From Brachybacterium kimchii (GTDB taxonomy: Bacteria; Actinomycetota; Actinomycetes; Actinomycetales; Dermabacteraceae), in the NCBI RefSeq assembly GCF_023373525.1, contig NZ_CP097218.1:2790001-2854000 (forward strand): a stretch of 64,000 nt of DNA. Reading direction: 5' to 3'. The notes under the pieces were generated by a model that was given only the letters and a program-made list of their open reading frames with translations, was not told the DNA's origin and did not search any database. The position numbers were made by a program, and so were the translations under genes. Positions 8,401 through 18,606 of this stretch are shown one piece after another; position 1 is the stretch's first letter; the number at the start of each line of letters is the position of its first letter.

Positions 8401-10302
8401 ATGCGCGCCATGAGCGAGGAGAAGACCTCTCCCCCACCCGCAGTGGAGACGCCCTCCGTGTTCCCGCCCACGACGTCCACGACGTCCGCGACGACGGATG
8501 CCGAGAAGCGCCGCGAGGCCGACGCGGCGCTGCGCGAGATGCTGGCCCCGGTGCGCGGGAGTCTGCTCGCCGGCCGGATCCTCGGCGTGCTCGCGGGGAT
8601 CGCGACCGCCGCTCCGTACCTCGCGCTGGTGCGGCTGGGCGACGTGATGCTCGCGGGCGCCGCCGACGGCCGCCTCCCCGCCTCGCAGGAGGTGCGCCCG
8701 GTCGTGATGTGGCTGGTCACGGCCTTCATCGTGCAGGCGTTGCTGCTCTTCGCGGGCCTCATGGTCACGCACGTCTCCGACCTGCGGCTGCGCGCGCTGC
8801 TGCGCGAGCGGATGATCGGGCGGATCTCGCGCGCGCCGCTGTCGTGGTTCTCCGCGCACTCCTCGGGCAGGATCCGCAAGGCGATCCAGGACGACACCGC
8901 CTCGCTGCACCACCTCGTCGCGCACGCGCCGGTCGAGAACGCGATGGCGATCGCCTCCCCGATCGCCATGCTCGCGGCGAGCTTCGCCCTGGACTGGCGG
9001 CTCGGCCTGCTCGCGATGGTGACCCTGCCGATCTACCTGGGCCTCCAGGCCTGGTCGATGCGCGGCATGGGCGACAAGACCGCCGAGATGGACACCCGGC
9101 TCGGCGAGGTCTCCTCCCGAGCGGTCGAGCTCGCCGACGGCATCGCCGTCATCAAGGCATTCGGGCAGGTGGGCCGCGCGCACGACCGGTACACGCAGGC
9201 CGCGCGCGCCTTCTCCCGCTTCTACCTGGACTGGGTGGGGCCGATGCTGCGCGCGAGCGCGCTCTCGGAGGCGCTCGTCTCCGTGCCCGTGATCGTGCTG
9301 ATCATGATGAGCGGCGGCGCCCTCCTGGTCACCGCCGGGACCGTCACGCCCGCCGCGGCGCTCGCCGCGACGCTCATCGCGCTGGTCCTTCCCGCGACCG
9401 TGCTGACCATCGGCAATGCCACCTGGAGCAGCCAGATCGCCAGCAGTGCGGCGCTGCGCCTGCGCGAGGTCCTCGAGGCTCCGCAGCTCGAGGAGACCGG
9501 GGCCGACGGACGGGGCGACGAGCGGGCCGACGCAGGCGCCATCGGCCGCGTCGGCCCCGTCGGCCGCGTCGAGTTCTCGGACGTCTCGTACTCCTACGGG
9601 CGCACGCTCGCGCTGGACGGCGTCGACCTCGAGCTCGCGCCGGGCACCGTGACGGCACTCGTCGGCCGCTCGGGGTCGGGCAAGTCCACGCTCGCGACGA
9701 CCCTCGCGCGCTTCCAGGATCCCGACCGCGGATCCGTGCGCATCGATGGCCGCGACGTGCGCTCGATGACCCAGCGCGAGCTGTACTCGACCGTCTCCTT
9801 CGTGCTCCAGGATCCGCAGCTGCTGCGCATCACTCTGCGCGAGAACATCCGCCTGGCCAGGCCGGATGCGGACGATACCGCGGTGCGGGAGGCGGCCCGC
9901 GCCGCCTGCGTGCTCGACGAGATCGAGCAGATGCCGCACGGCCTGGACACGGTCGTCGGCGAGGGGGTCTCGCTCTCCGGAGGGCAGGCGCAGCGCGTGT
10001 CGATCGCGCGGGCGCTGCTCGCCGATGCCCCGGTGCTGATCCTCGACGAGGCCACCGCCGCCTCCGACCCGGACAGCGAGGCGGAGATCCAGCAGGCCCT
10101 GAACCGGCTCACCCGAGGGCGCACGGTGCTGGTCATCGCGCACAGGCCCGAGGCCGTGCTGGGCGTCGACCAGCTGGTGCGCCTGGAGGGCGGGCGCGTG
10201 GTGCGCCGACTCATCGGCGAGGAGGTGACCCCGTCCGCGATCCGCGCGGCGATGGAGGCGCCGCAGTCCACGTCCGTCCCGTCGATCCAGGAGACCCGAT
10301 GA
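8401..10302 (+). CDS. ABC half-transporter 1 (IrtA/YbtP-like), probable iron-siderophore transporter
   Basis: The start chosen is ATG 8401, 7 nt after AAGGAG; an upstream GTG at 8338 lacks a ribosome site and overlaps the iron box. The 633-residue product has a membrane domain with six helices (about 60-345) and a nucleotide-binding domain with Walker A GRSGSGKST (near 422), signature LSGGQAQRV (near 525) and Walker B VLILDEATA (near 545). It is coupled by ATGA to a second half-transporter. The pair has the exporter fold used by IrtAB and YbtPQ for siderophore uptake. The family fold is certain; the import of iron chelates is inferred from the iron box and tandem arrangement. Confidence 0.8.
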   Translation: MRAMSEEKTSPPPAVETPSVFPPTTSTTSATTDAEKRREADAALREMLAPVRGSLLAGRILGVLAGIATAAPYLALVRLGDVMLAGAADGRLPASQEVRPVVMWLVTAFIVQALLLFAGLMVTHVSDLRLRALLRERMIGRISRAPLSWFSAHSSGRIRKAIQDDTASLHHLVAHAPVENAMAIASPIAMLAASFALDWRLGLLAMVTLPIYLGLQAWSMRGMGDKTAEMDTRLGEVSSRAVELADGIAVIKAFGQVGRAHDRYTQAARAFSRFYLDWVGPMLRASALSEALVSVPVIVLIMMSGGALLVTAGTVTPAAALAATLIALVLPATVLTIGNATWSSQIASSAALRLREVLEAPQLEETGADGRGDERADAGAIGRVGPVGRVEFSDVSYSYGRTLALDGVDLELAPGTVTALVGRSGSGKSTLATTLARFQDPDRGSVRIDGRDVRSMTQRELYSTVSFVLQDPQLLRITLRENIRLARPDADDTAVREAARAACVLDEIEQMPHGLDTVVGEGVSLSGGQAQRVSIARALLADAPVLILDEATAASDPDSEAEIQQALNRLTRGRTVLVIAHRPEAVLGVDQLVRLEGGRVVRRLIGEEVTPSAIRAAMEAPQSTSVPSIQETR

Positions 10303-12113
10303 CCGCCCAGCAGACCCTTCCGCCCCGCACCCGACCGGCCGGAGGCCGTCGGCTCCCGCTCCCCGATCCGCTCATGCTGCGCGACTTCCGCCCGCTGCTC
10401 TCGACGCGGGGCCGCAGACTGCTGCGCGGCTCGCTCGTGCTCGAGTGCGCGACCGGCGTCCTCGAGGGCCTGAGCCTGCTGGCTCTGCTGCCGCTCTCGG
10501 CCGCCCTCGCACAGGGCAGCCCCGCCGCCGGGCTCGGCGTCGGCGGCTGGCTGATCGTGCTGGTGGTCCTCGCGATAGTCGCGGGCATCGTCCGCTTCCG
10601 CGACGCGATCCTGGGTTACAGCGTCGCCACGGACTTCATCGACAGCGCGCAGCGGGCGATCGGCGACCGCCTCACCGTGCTGCCACTGGGCTGGTTCACG
10701 GGCGAGCGCGCCGGGAGGATCTCGCGCCTGGTCTCCGACGGGACGATGGCCGCGGGCCAGGTCCTCGCACACATCGCCGGTCCCGTCGTCTCGGGCGTCG
10801 CGGCGCTGGTCACGCTGGGCGTCGGCTCCTGGTTCTGGGACTGGCGCCTGGGGCTCGCGCTCACCGTCTCGGCTCCCCTGCTGCTCGTCGTGCTGCTGCT
10901 CGGCAAGCGCCTGAAGAGCTGGTCCGACGCCTCCCTGGTCGCCGGGACGGCGGAGGTCTCCACGCGCGTGGTCGAGTACGCGGCCTGCCAGAGCGCCCTG
11001 CGCGCGGCCGGCCGGTCCGACGACTTCGCTCCGCTGAGCGAGGCCTGCCGCGCGGACGACGCCGCACGACGGAAGAACCTCTGGTGGTCCTCGCTCGCAC
11101 TCCTCATCAACGGCGGCGCCGGCCAGTGGCTGATCTGCGGTCTCATCGTGCTTGCCGCGCAGCTCGCGACCTCCGGGGCGCTCGGCGCGATCCAGACGAT
11201 CGCATTCATCGGCATCGCCCTGCGCTTCGCCAAGACTCTCGACCTGCTGGGATCGCGGATCGTCGGCGTCGAGAACGCCCGTGAGCCGCTCGAGGCGACC
11301 CGCGAGATCATGACCGCGCCCACACTGCTCGAGGCGAGCGGCGAGACGGACCTGCCCTCGCCCGGCCGGGTCGAGCTCGAGGACGTCGCCTTCGGCTACG
11401 ACCCGCAGCGACCCGTGCTGCGCGGCGTCTCGCTGGACGCCGCTCCGGGGACGATGACGGCGATCGTCGGCCCGTCGGGGTCGGGGAAGACGACGATCGC
11501 GCGCCTCGTGGCGCGCTTCTGGGACGCCGACGGCGGCTCGGTGCGGGTGGGCGGCGCGGAGCTGCGGACCCAGCCGACCACGCAGCTCATGGACCAGATC
11601 TCGATGGTCTTCCAGGACGTCTACCTGCTGGACGACACCCTCGAGGCGAACGTGCGGCTGGGCCGCGAGGACGCCTCGGACGCCGAAGTGCGCGAGGCCG
11701 CGGAGCTCGCCGGCGTCTCTGAGATCGCCGCGCGCCTGCCCGAGGGCTGGGCGAGCCGTGTGGGCGAGGGCGGCAGGGCGCTCTCCGGCGGCGAGCGCCA
11801 GCGCGTCTCGATCGCCCGCGCCCTGCTCAAGCGTGCCCCCGTGGTGCTGCTGGACGAGGCCACGAGCGCCCTGGACGCGGAGAACGAGGCGCACGTGTTG
11901 CGCAGCGTCGAGCATCTCCGCGAGACCGCGACGCTGCTGGTCATCGCCCACAAGCTCGACACGGTGCAGAAGGCCGACCAGATCCTGGTGCTCGGGGCCG
12001 ACGGGACCGTGCGCGAGCGCGGCCGCCACGAGGAGCTCCTCGCTCGCGGGGGCGACTACCGGCGCTTCTGGGATCGCCGCGTGCAGGCCGCGGGGTGGAC
12101 ACTGGGCGGATGA
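10299..12113 (+). CDS. ABC half-transporter 2 (IrtB/YbtQ-like)
   Basis: A 604-residue partner of the preceding half-transporter, coupled through ATGA. The membrane domain spans about 35-320; the nucleotide-binding domain shows Walker A GPSGSGKTT (near 390), signature LSGGERQRV (near 494) and Walker B VVLLDEATS (near 516). Both halves keep canonical catalytic glutamates, so both ATP sites look competent. The next gene, a TetR regulator, again overlaps by ATGA, so the three genes form one transcription unit from the 8314 promoter. Confidence 0.8.
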   Translation: MTAQQTLPPRTRPAGGRRLPLPDPLMLRDFRPLLSTRGRRLLRGSLVLECATGVLEGLSLLALLPLSAALAQGSPAAGLGVGGWLIVLVVLAIVAGIVRFRDAILGYSVATDFIDSAQRAIGDRLTVLPLGWFTGERAGRISRLVSDGTMAAGQVLAHIAGPVVSGVAALVTLGVGSWFWDWRLGLALTVSAPLLLVVLLLGKRLKSWSDASLVAGTAEVSTRVVEYAACQSALRAAGRSDDFAPLSEACRADDAARRKNLWWSSLALLINGGAGQWLICGLIVLAAQLATSGALGAIQTIAFIGIALRFAKTLDLLGSRIVGVENAREPLEATREIMTAPTLLEASGETDLPSPGRVELEDVAFGYDPQRPVLRGVSLDAAPGTMTAIVGPSGSGKTTIARLVARFWDADGGSVRVGGAELRTQPTTQLMDQISMVFQDVYLLDDTLEANVRLGREDASDAEVREAAELAGVSEIAARLPEGWASRVGEGGRALSGGERQRVSIARALLKRAPVVLLDEATSALDAENEAHVLRSVEHLRETATLLVIAHKLDTVQKADQILVLGADGTVRERGRHEELLARGGDYRRFWDRRVQAAGWTLGG

Positions 12114-12931
12114 GCCCCGACCCCGCCCCGTCGAGCCCCGCGTCGTCGAAGCCGGCCCCGTCTGGCCGTGCCCTCCGCACGGGCCCGAAGCCCCGCTTCA
12201 CCGCTGATCAAGCGGTGGACGCGGCGCTGGGCCTGGGGATCGAGCGCTTCACGCTGGCGGGCGTCGCCGCGGCGCTCGGCATCTCCGCGCCCGCGCTCTA
12301 CCGCGTGGTCGACAGCCACGAGGACCTCGTGGACCTGTGCCTGGCGCGGATCGCCGGGCAGATGCGGCTGCCGACGTCCGGCGCGAGCTGGCAGGACCAG
12401 CTGCGCTTCTTCGCCGACGAGACCTGGCGCCTCACGCAGGAGCACCCGGGGCTGCCGGCGACCATCCTCGAGCGGCCCGGCGCGCACCTGCACCTCGCGG
12501 GCACCATGCGCGCACTCATCGGCAGCCTCGAGGCGGCCGACTTCCCCGGTGGCGCCGAGGAGATCGCCTTCGCCCTGGACTTCCTGGGCGACACGGTCTT
12601 CGTGACCCACATCGGGATCCTCCCCTACCGCCAGGCCGACGCCTCGGGCCGTCGCGGCATCGACCGCGCGCTCGAGAAGCAGGCCGACCTGCGCGGGGCC
12701 GCGTGGACGGGAGCGGGCGACGGGACTGCCGGGCACGACGAGCACGCCGGGCGCGCCGCAGACAGCGGCGAGACCGCGGCTGTCGGCGACGGCCCGGCAG
12801 CGGGCGACGACGACCCGGGCGCCCCGTCGGTGCTCACGATCGACGAATCGTGGACGGGACGCGGGATGCTCGACCGGAAGATCGACTTCATCATCGCCGG
12901 CATCGAGCAGGGACTCCTCAGCACCCCGTGA
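12110..12931 (+). CDS. TetR-family regulator coupled to the ABC pair
   Basis: A 273-residue protein with a Ser/Pro-rich N-tail (1-25) and a TetR helix-turn-helix at about 47-67 (FTLAGVAAALGISAPALYRV). The C-terminal ligand part (70-200) resembles the TetR_C group seen in actinobacterial repressors; residues about 205-245 are a low-complexity acidic stretch. The ATG overlaps the ABC stop, so it is made with the transporter and may feed back on it. No separate operator for it was recognised. Ligand unknown. Confidence 0.8.
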   Translation: MSPDPAPSSPASSKPAPSGRALRTGPKPRFTADQAVDAALGLGIERFTLAGVAAALGISAPALYRVVDSHEDLVDLCLARIAGQMRLPTSGASWQDQLRFFADETWRLTQEHPGLPATILERPGAHLHLAGTMRALIGSLEAADFPGGAEEIAFALDFLGDTVFVTHIGILPYRQADASGRRGIDRALEKQADLRGAAWTGAGDGTAGHDEHAGRAADSGETAAVGDGPAAGDDDPGAPSVLTIDESWTGRGMLDRKIDFIIAGIEQGLLSTP

Positions 12932-12950
12932 CGCCGCTCACCGCACGGGG

Positions 12951-12956
12951 TAGCGT
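12951..12956 (+). promoter_or_regulatory. -10 box of leaderless dhaK
   Basis: TAGCGT ends 6 nt before the dhaK ATG and no Shine-Dalgarno sequence is present, so the dhaKLM mRNA probably begins at the start codon. Confidence 0.5.
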
Positions 12957-12962
12957 CGAGCC

Positions 12963-13961
<999 letters not shown>

Positions 13962-14031
13962 GCCCATCGGCCGCTCCCGTCGGCCACTCCCGGCGGCCTT
14001 CCCTCATCAGCCACCACGAAAGGAGCTGGCG

Positions 14032-14727
14032 ATGACCAGCGAGAACACCCCCGTCTCGGAGCTCGGACTGCACGAGCTGACTACCTGGCTGCGCCGCTGC
14101 ACGGAGCTCATCGACGAGAACGCCCCGCACCTCACCGACCTCGACGCGGCGATCGGCGACGCCGACCACGGCGCGAACATGCAGCGCGGCTTCGACGCCG
14201 TCGCGGGGATCCTCGACGGCGAGTACGAGGACGTCCAGGCGCTGATGAAGAAGGTCGGGATGACGCTCGTCTCGAGCGTCGGCGGCGCCTCCGGGCCGCT
14301 CTACGGCACGTTCTTCCTGCGCTTCGCGACCAGCGCGAAGGGCGCCGACGCGCTCGACCTGCACGCCCTGTTCGCCGCGCTGCAGGCCGGCGTGCACGGC
14401 ATCGAGGAGCGCGGCAAGTCGATGATCGGCCAGAAGACCATGCTCGACGCCTGGGTCCCGGCGCTGGACGCCTACCAGCGGGCGGGCGAGACCCTGCAGG
14501 GCGCGGTCCTCGCCGGTGCCGCGGGAGCACAGGAGGGCCGCGACGCGACCGGTCCGATGGAGGCCACCAAGGGACGCGCCTCCTACCTGGGCGAACGCTC
14601 CGTCGGCCACATCGATCCGGGCGCCGCCTCGACCGCACTGCTCTGGGAGGCGCTCGCGGACGTGGTCCGCCCCGGCGGCCCGACGCCCGACGGGGAGGCC
14701 GATGCCGACGGAGAGGCGGCCTCATGA
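14032..14727 (+). CDS. dhaL: Dihydroxyacetone kinase subunit DhaL
   Basis: A 231-residue nucleotide-binding subunit. The aspartate-rich Mg-ADP motif AAIGDADHGANMQRG lies near residues 39-53, and the conserved GxSGPLYGTFF segment (VGGASGPLYGTFFL) follows. ADP is held as a cofactor and accepts phosphate from DhaM. A clear AAAGGAG precedes the ATG. The C-terminal 15 residues are acidic and low-complexity. It is the middle gene of dhaKLM, with a 70-bp gap after dhaK. Confidence 0.95.
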   Translation: MTSENTPVSELGLHELTTWLRRCTELIDENAPHLTDLDAAIGDADHGANMQRGFDAVAGILDGEYEDVQALMKKVGMTLVSSVGGASGPLYGTFFLRFATSAKGADALDLHALFAALQAGVHGIEERGKSMIGQKTMLDAWVPALDAYQRAGETLQGAVLAGAAGAQEGRDATGPMEATKGRASYLGERSVGHIDPGAASTALLWEALADVVRPGGPTPDGEADADGEAAS

Positions 14728-15146
14728 CCGGCATCGTCGTCGTCTCGCACTCGCGTCAGCTCGCCGAGGCCGCCGTCGACCTCGCCCGGCAGATGGTCCG
14801 CGACGGCGGTCCACGCATCGAGATCGCGGCCGGCGTGCAGGACCCCGAGACCGATCAGCCGGGACTCGGCACCGATGCGGCCGCGATCAGCGCGGCGATC
14901 GAGGAGGCTGACGACGGCCAGGGGGTCGTCGTCCTCATGGACCTGGGCTCGGCGATCCTCTCCGCGCGCACTGCCCTCGAGTTCACCGAGCCCGACATCG
15001 TCGAGCGCACTCGCCTGAGCTGGGCACCGCTCGTGGAGGGGCTCGTGGGCGCGGTCGTCACCGCGGCGAGCGGCGCCGATCCCGCCGAGGTCGCCGCGCA
15101 GGCCGAGGTGGCCTCCGAGGCCAAGCACCAGCAGCTCGCGGACTGA
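14724..15146 (+). CDS. dhaM: PTS-dependent DHA kinase phosphotransferase subunit DhaM (IIA domain only)
   Basis: A 140-residue protein with the EIIA-mannose fold; His9 in VVVSHSRQLAE is the phosphorylated residue. It passes phosphate from HPr to the ADP in DhaL. Unlike the three-domain E. coli DhaM (IIA-HPr-EI-like), this version has only the IIA part, so it must rely on general PTS proteins encoded elsewhere. ATGA overlap couples it to dhaL. Confidence 0.92.
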   Translation: MTGIVVVSHSRQLAEAAVDLARQMVRDGGPRIEIAAGVQDPETDQPGLGTDAAAISAAIEEADDGQGVVVLMDLGSAILSARTALEFTEPDIVERTRLSWAPLVEGLVGAVVTAASGADPAEVAAQAEVASEAKHQQLAD

Positions 15147-15245
15147 CGGGCGCCGCTGCGCCGGGTGCACCCAGCCCGGCCGGGCCGCACCTCACCGTCG
15201 GCACCGTCGACCCCCACTCCGCAGCGCACCCAGCCAGTCCGGGCC

Positions 15246-15303
15246 GTGAGAAGTGCGAAACGGTTGCCAAGAGCGCTCTTGGCAACCGTTTCGTACTTCT
15301 CAC
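15246..15303. repeat. 58-bp near-perfect palindrome between convergent genes
   Basis: Two 29-bp arms meet with no loop: the left begins GTGAGAAGTGCGAAACGG and the right ends CCGTTTCGTACTTCTCAC, with a single mismatch (G/A at the tenth base). It lies between the 3' ends of dhaM and the GMC gene. It could be a bidirectional terminator, but it lacks a T-run and is not specially GC-rich, so a mobile-palindrome or protein-binding role is also possible. Confidence 0.6.
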
Positions 15304-15388
15304 GCCACGCCCGCGCCCGATCGTCGCGAAGTCGGCGTCCTATCGGCGCGAACGCCGCACCCATCGGCGCGACGCGCGGCGCCCCGGC

Positions 15389-16951
15389 TCACTCGCCCGA
15401 GGTGATCATCTCCGCGCACTTCTCGCCCATCATCATCACGGTGATGTTGGGGTTGACGGTGACGATCTCGGGCATCGCGGAGGCGTCGACGACGCGCAGG
15501 CCGGTGACGCCCTTGACACGCAGCTGCGGGTCGAGCGGCGAGTCCGCGTCGTCGAGCGGGCCCATCCTGCACGTGCCCACGGGGTGGTAGACGGTGTTGT
15601 GGGTGGCGCTGATGTACGCGGCGAGCTCCTCGTCGGTCTGCGCCTCGACGCCCGGGGAGAGCTCGCGGCCCGCCCACTCGGCCATGGCCGGCTGGGAGAC
15701 GATCTCGCGGGCCTTGCGGATCCCGGCGATCATCACGCGCATGTCGTGGCCCTCGGGATCGGTGAAGTAGCGCGGATCCACCTTGGGCTTGTCGCGGAAG
15801 TCGCGCGAGCGCAGACGCACGGTGCCGCGCGAGCGGGCGTGGGTGACGTTCGGGGTGAGGCAGAAGACCTCCTCCGCGGTGGGGTACCCGGCCCGGTAGG
15901 TGTGCATGTCGAAGGGCACTGAGCCGTAGTGCATCATCAGATCGGGCCGGTCCAGGCCCTCCTCAGTGGGGGTGAACACGCCGATCTCCCACCACTGGGT
16001 GGACTCGCGGACCATGGGCTGCTTCGCCTCCCACTGGACCAGTCCCTCGGGGTGGTCCTGCAGGTGGGAGCCGACTCCCGGGGAGTCCACGCGCACGTCG
16101 ATGCCCTGCTCCTCGAGGTGCTCGCGCGGGCCGATGCCCGAGAGCATGAGCAGCTGCGGGGTGTTGATCGCCCCGGAGGAGACGATCACCTCGCGCCGGG
16201 CCTCGATGAGCGAGGGCCGCCCGAAGGCGTTGTCGACGACCTGCACGCCGGTGCAGCGCTGGTCGTCGTCGAACTCGAGCTCGCGCGCCCAGGTGCCGGT
16301 GAGGATCGTGAGGTTCTCGCGCTCGAGGATCGGGTGCAGGTAGGAGACCGAGGACGAGGAGCGGGTGCCGTCGGCCCGGCGGTTGACCTGGAAGAAGTTC
16401 GCGCCGTTGATGACGGTCTGGCCGGCGTTGAAGCGCGTGCGCGGGATGCCCGCCTGCTCGCAGGCCTCGAGGAGGGCGACGCCGGAGGGGTCCTTCGGCG
16501 GCACGTTCATGAGGTGCACGGGACCGTCGTGCCCGTGGTGGGCGTCGGTGTCCTCGTTGGTCTCGAGCTTCGTGTACAGCGGGTAGGTGCGGTCGGACTC
16601 CCAGCCCTTGGCGCCGTGGACGTCGGCCCACTCGTCGAGGTCCTCGCGCGGCGCCCAGAAGGCGATGCAGGAGTTGTGGGAGGAGCAGCCGCCCAGCACC
16701 TTCGCGCGGGCGTGGCGCATGAACGAGTTGCCGTTCTCCTGCGGCTCGATCGGGTAGTCCCAGTCGAAGCCGGACTCGAGCAGCTCCATCCAGCGGTCCA
16801 GCTGCAGGACGACGTCGTGGTCCTGGTCCGAGGGGCCCGCCTCGAGGAGGCCGACGCTCACCTCGGGGTCCTCGCTCAGGCGGGCGGCGACGGCGGCGCC
16901 GGCGGAGCCGCCGCCCACCACCACGTAGTCGAAGGTGTGGGTGGTCTGCAT
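15389..16951 (-). CDS. betA: GMC-family choline dehydrogenase
   Basis: A 520-residue flavoenzyme with the FAD-binding start YVVVGGGSAGAAVAARL (9-25), the GMC signature segment (ARAKVLGGCSSHN) and the C-terminal active site YHPVGTCRMG, in which His456 pairs with Asn500, as in choline oxidase and dehydrogenase. It oxidises choline to betaine aldehyde (and possibly on to betaine). It is last in the minus-strand order transporter, aldehyde dehydrogenase, GMC enzyme, which makes the choline assignment much stronger than sequence alone. Length is close to the family norm (about 550) but slightly short. Confidence 0.88.
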   Translation of the reverse strand: MQTTHTFDYVVVGGGSAGAAVAARLSEDPEVSVGLLEAGPSDQDHDVVLQLDRWMELLESGFDWDYPIEPQENGNSFMRHARAKVLGGCSSHNSCIAFWAPREDLDEWADVHGAKGWESDRTYPLYTKLETNEDTDAHHGHDGPVHLMNVPPKDPSGVALLEACEQAGIPRTRFNAGQTVINGANFFQVNRRADGTRSSSSVSYLHPILERENLTILTGTWARELEFDDDQRCTGVQVVDNAFGRPSLIEARREVIVSSGAINTPQLLMLSGIGPREHLEEQGIDVRVDSPGVGSHLQDHPEGLVQWEAKQPMVRESTQWWEIGVFTPTEEGLDRPDLMMHYGSVPFDMHTYRAGYPTAEEVFCLTPNVTHARSRGTVRLRSRDFRDKPKVDPRYFTDPEGHDMRVMIAGIRKAREIVSQPAMAEWAGRELSPGVEAQTDEELAAYISATHNTVYHPVGTCRMGPLDDADSPLDPQLRVKGVTGLRVVDASAMPEIVTVNPNITVMMMGEKCAEMITSGE

Positions 16952-17050
16952 GTGTGGTGTTCTCCTTCGTTCGGTGTCCGGGGGTCGGGGCGCGGCGGGG
17001 CCGACGGGCCGGTCAGGGGGTTCCGCTCCGCCCGGTGGCCGCTCGCGCGC

Positions 17051-18526
17051 TCAGTGCTGGGGGAACCAGCCGGTGACCGCGGGACGCAGGTTCTGGTAGA
17101 TGTGCTTGGCCTCCTGGTACTCCGCGAGGCCCGTCGGCCCGAGCTCGCGGCCGGAGCCGGACTGCTTGTACCCGCCCCACTCGGCCTGCGGCAGGTAGGG
17201 GTGGAAGTCGTTGATCCAGATGGTGCCGTGGCGCAGCGCGCGGGCGACGCGCTGGGCGCGGCCGGCGTCCTGGGTCCAGACGGCGCCGGCGAGGCCGTAG
17301 AAGGTGTCGTTGGCGATGGCGATCGCCTCGTCCTCGCTGGTGAAGGTCTCGACGGTGACCGTCGGCCCGAAGGCCTCGTCGCGCACCACGGACATGCCGC
17401 GGCGCACCTGGTCGATCACCGTGGGCTGGTAGTAGAAGCCCTCGTCCAGGCCCTCGCCGGTGGCGAAGGCGCCGCCGGTGCGCACGCGCGCGCCCTCGGC
17501 CTCGCCGGCGCGCACGTAGGCGTCGACCTTCTCGCGGTGGGCCTTCGAGATCAGCGGGCCGGACTCGGCCTGCTCGTCGAAGGGGCCGCCCAGGCGGATC
17601 TGCTCGGCGCGGCGCACCAGCTCGTCGACGAACCTCTCGGCGATGGTCTCCTCGACGATCAGCCGGGCGCCCGCGGAGCACACCTGCCCCGAGTGGACGA
17701 AGGCGCCGTTCATGGCGTTGTCCAGGGCCGCGTCGAAGTCGGCATCGGCGAAGACGACGTTGGGGTTCTTGCCGCCCAGCTCGAGGGCGACCTTCTTGAC
17801 GGTGCGCGCGGCGTTCTCCGCGATCAGGCGCCCGGTGACGAGGCCGCCGGTGAAGGACACCATGTCCACGTCGGGGTGCGTGGACAGCGGTCCGCCGACG
17901 CTCGCGCCGGCTCCGAGGACGAGGTTGCCGACGCCCGCGGGCAGGCCGAGGTCCTCGAGCACCTGCAGCATGAGGATCGCGGTGTGCGGGGTGAGCTCGG
18001 CGGGCTTGAGCACGAAGGAGTTCCCGGCGGCGAGCGCGGGCGCGATCTTCCAGGCGGCCTGCAGCAACGGGTAGTTCCACGGGGTGATCAGCGTGCACAC
18101 GCCCACGGGCTCGTGCTCGATGCGGCTGGCGACGTCCGGGTCGCCGGCGTCGACCACGCGGCCGGCATCCTGGGCGGCGATCCGCCCGAAGTAGTCGAAG
18201 CAGGCAGCGATGTCGTCCATGTCCAGGTGCGACTCGATCAGACGCTTGCCGGTGTCCAGGGACTCGGCGCGGGAGAACTCCTCCTTGCGCTCGCGCAGCT
18301 GCTCGGCGGCGCGCAGCAGCAGGGCGCCGCGGTCGGCGGCCGGGACGGAGGTCCACACCCCGGAGTCGAAGGAGCGGCGGGCGGCCTCGATCGCGGCGAT
18401 CGTGTCCGTCTCGGTGCCCTCGTCGACGACGGCGACGAGCTCGCCGTCCGCGGGGCAGCGGATCTCGCGGGTGCCGCCCTCGGCGGCGGCGCGCCACGTC
18501 CCGTCGATGAACAGTGTGCTGGGCAT
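17051..18526 (-). CDS. betB: Betaine aldehyde dehydrogenase
   Basis: A 491-residue NAD(P)-dependent aldehyde dehydrogenase. The catalytic pair is present: Glu249 in ALELGGKNP and Cys283 in FVHSGQVCSAG, with the cofactor segment ITPWNYPLLQAAWK near 148-161. It turns betaine aldehyde into the osmoprotectant glycine betaine. It stands between the BCCT carrier and the choline dehydrogenase on the same strand, with about 80 and 99 bp gaps, so the three probably form one osmoprotection unit. Confidence 0.9.
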   Translation of the reverse strand: MPSTLFIDGTWRAAAEGGTREIRCPADGELVAVVDEGTETDTIAAIEAARRSFDSGVWTSVPAADRGALLLRAAEQLRERKEEFSRAESLDTGKRLIESHLDMDDIAACFDYFGRIAAQDAGRVVDAGDPDVASRIEHEPVGVCTLITPWNYPLLQAAWKIAPALAAGNSFVLKPAELTPHTAILMLQVLEDLGLPAGVGNLVLGAGASVGGPLSTHPDVDMVSFTGGLVTGRLIAENAARTVKKVALELGGKNPNVVFADADFDAALDNAMNGAFVHSGQVCSAGARLIVEETIAERFVDELVRRAEQIRLGGPFDEQAESGPLISKAHREKVDAYVRAGEAEGARVRTGGAFATGEGLDEGFYYQPTVIDQVRRGMSVVRDEAFGPTVTVETFTSEDEAIAIANDTFYGLAGAVWTQDAGRAQRVARALRHGTIWINDFHPYLPQAEWGGYKQSGSGRELGPTGLAEYQEAKHIYQNLRPAVTGWFPQH

Positions 18527-18606
18527 GGTCTCTCCCTTCGTGGTGGGGCGCGGGCCCCGGGGGTGATGGTCGGTGCTGTCGGCGGGTGGGGTGGGGTCGG
18601 GCGGGG

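Noticed and set aside
9594..12029. An 811-codon minus-strand frame opposite the ABC half-transporters
   Set aside because: Same mirror effect; the plus strand has complete Walker A, signature and Walker B motifs in both halves.
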